From assembly GCA_027353395.1 (NCBI GenBank), contig DAIEHU010000021.1:1-16709 (forward strand): 16,709 bases of DNA, given 5' to 3'. Source of the DNA: Desulfobacteraceae bacterium (GTDB lineage: Bacteria > Desulfobacterota > Desulfobacteria > Desulfobacterales > Desulfosalsimonadaceae). Below are positions 15,988-16,709 of this stretch, piece after piece. The notes under the pieces were generated by a model. The model saw only the letters and a program-made list of their open reading frames with translations. It did no database searches and had not been told where the DNA came from. Every line of letters begins with the position of its first letter. The stretch's first letter is position 1. The position numbers and the translations under genes were made by a program.

Positions 15988-15995
15988 GTAAAACC
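15976..15995. repeat. Inverted repeat GGTTTT-N8-AAAACC around the predicted -35 box
   Basis: Perfect 6-base arms at 15976-15981 and 15990-15995, with the predicted minus-strand -35 hexamer inside the 8-base loop. It could be a regulator-binding site. It is not a terminator, because no T-run follows on either strand. Confidence 0.35.
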
Positions 15996-16042
15996 TTGGC
16001 GTATCCAATGGAATAATGATGGGGCCTTCAGGCGGATGCCAA

Positions 16043-16062
16043 AACCCCATATCTTAGGGGTT
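16043..16062. repeat. Inverted repeat AACCCC-N8-GGGGTT upstream of btuF
   Basis: Perfect 6-base arms at 16043-16048 and 16057-16062. On the minus strand it is followed by two more Ts, giving a short GGGGTTTT end, too little for a convincing intrinsic terminator. It lies 35 bases before the btuF-like start and could be an operator or a leader hairpin. Confidence 0.35.
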
Positions 16063-16096
16063 GACAGTACGGGTTAAATTTAGGAAACAACTGAAA

Positions 16097-16709
16097 ATGA
16101 TAAAGAAAAATGGAGTCATCACATTATTGGGGATGGGATTCGCGCTCCTGTTTTATGGCGGTGTGTCGGCTGCGCCCCGGGCGCTGGTGGATCAGGCGGG
16201 ACGGACGGTGATGGTTCCGTCATCTCCGCGCCGCGTCATTTCCCTTGCACCGAATATCACGGAAATCATCTATGATTTGGGATGCGAAGACCGGCTGAAG
16301 GGGGCCGCCGCCCACAGCGACTATCCGTCGGCCGCATTGGCGCTGCCGCAAGTGGGCGCTTATGTGCGCCTGGATCTGGAAAAAATCGTATCCTTGCAGC
16401 CGGACCTTTGCATTGCGGTCAAGGACGGCAATCCGAAAGAGACCGTCATGCGCCTGGAATCTTTAGGCATTCCGGTATATGCGGTCAACCCCAGGAGCCT
16501 TGACACCATCATGTCGTCCGTGCTTGCCATTGGTGATCTACTGAACGCATCCAAACGGGCCGGACAATTGGTGGACACCATGCGCGCCCGCATTGACCAG
16601 GTGACGCAAGTGGTCAAAACCGCCAGTTCCCGGCCGAAGGTTTTTTTTCAGATTGGCATATCCCCCATTGTATCCGTTGGTTCGGACACCTTTATCCACG
16701 AATTGATTG
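16097..16709 (+). CDS. btuF: BtuF-like periplasmic vitamin B12-binding protein, 3' end missing (partial)
   Basis: The frame is open from the ATG at 16097 to the window edge, giving 204 residues. A Sec signal peptide is clear: KK near the N-terminus, a hydrophobic core ITLLGMGFALLFYGG, and a VSA-A cleavage site near residue 25. The mature part resembles E. coli BtuF in order and wording: RRVISLAPNITEIIYDLG, HSDYP, LDLEKIVSLQPDLCIAV, LESLGIPVY and KVFFQIGISP. This is the class III solute-binding fold used for corrinoids, haem and siderophores; the BtuF-like phrases favour cobalamin. It would deliver corrinoid to a BtuCD ABC importer, presumably encoded to the right. AGGA at 16082-16085, 11 bases upstream, is the likely ribosome site. 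Divergent from the chemosensory operon. Confidence 0.8.
   Translation, partial: MIKKNGVITLLGMGFALLFYGGVSAAPRALVDQAGRTVMVPSSPRRVISLAPNITEIIYDLGCEDRLKGAAAHSDYPSAALALPQVGAYVRLDLEKIVSLQPDLCIAVKDGNPKETVMRLESLGIPVYAVNPRSLDTIMSSVLAIGDLLNASKRAGQLVDTMRARIDQVTQVVKTASSRPKVFFQIGISPIVSVGSDTFIHELI

Larger units (their letters stand above)
15906..16096. promoter_or_regulatory. Divergent intergenic region between the chemosensory operon and btuF
   Basis: These 191 bases separate two divergently transcribed genes. They hold a candidate sigma-70-type promoter for the minus strand and at least four short inverted repeats. I find no credible ORF, no sigma-54 (GG-N10-GC) element and no FliA-type promoter. I also see no recognisable cobalamin riboswitch core before the btuF-like gene. 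No clear plus-strand promoter stands out. Confidence 0.6.

Noticed and set aside
16043..16062. AACCCC/GGGGTT hairpin as an intrinsic terminator.
   Set aside because: No real T-run follows on either strand, and no minus-strand gene lies upstream of it within the window to need termination; kept only as a repeat.
16061..16089. TTGACA upstream of the btuF-like gene as a -35 box.
   Set aside because: No -10-like hexamer lies 15-18 bases downstream (GAAACA and neighbours), and that position overlaps the ribosome site.
15906..16096. Sigma-54 or FliA promoter.
   Set aside because: TGGCA-like words occur (for example TTGGCAAATTATGC), but the GG to GC spacing is 8, not 10, and no TAAA-N15-GCCGATAA-like element is seen.

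Overview
The window looks like a chromosomal segment of a Gram-negative bacterium, most plausibly a Desulfobacterota (deltaproteobacterial) lineage. This placement is an inference from overall protein style, moderate GC and the gene mix; the window holds no rRNA or other decisive marker. It contains eleven clear genes plus two cut by the window edges. There are no tRNA, rRNA, IS element or CRISPR signatures, and no gene-free stretch exceeds about 190 bases.

Left part (1-2807, + strand): the 3' part of a large dynamin-superfamily-like GTPase gene, whose frame is open to base 1, followed by an orphan ParA/Soj-type ATPase gene.

Centre and right (2841-15905, - strand): ten closely packed genes, read right to left: CheW, CheR-TPR, CheW, a membrane chemoreceptor with a large Cache-like periplasmic domain, a CheA-REC hybrid kinase, a REC-GGDEF diguanylate cyclase, CheB, a soluble REC-kinase-REC hybrid, a membrane GTPase strikingly like eukaryotic EHD proteins, and RecX. 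Most junctions are ATGA overlaps or gaps of 2-18 bases; the larger gaps are 64 bases (CheA to cyclase) and 111 bases (CheW to receptor). The first seven match the full parts list of the Pseudomonas Wsp surface-sensing system (WspA-F plus WspR), but in a different order. The likely output is therefore cyclic di-GMP, not flagellar rotation. No stand-alone CheY, CheC, CheD or CheZ is present.

Right edge (15906-16709): a divergent intergenic region of 191 bases, dense in short inverted repeats and carrying a candidate promoter for the long operon, then the 5' part of a BtuF-like periplasmic vitamin B12-binding protein gene on the + strand.

Proposed working model: ligand or surface contact at the receptor drives CheA through the two CheW adaptors, with CheR/CheB adaptation. 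CheA phosphorylates its own REC, CheB, the cyclase and possibly the hybrid kinase. The unusual part is that the operon continues into an EHD/dynamin-like membrane-remodelling GTPase and runs towards a second dynamin-like gene. This suggests, without proving it, a link between c-di-GMP or surface signalling and membrane remodelling.
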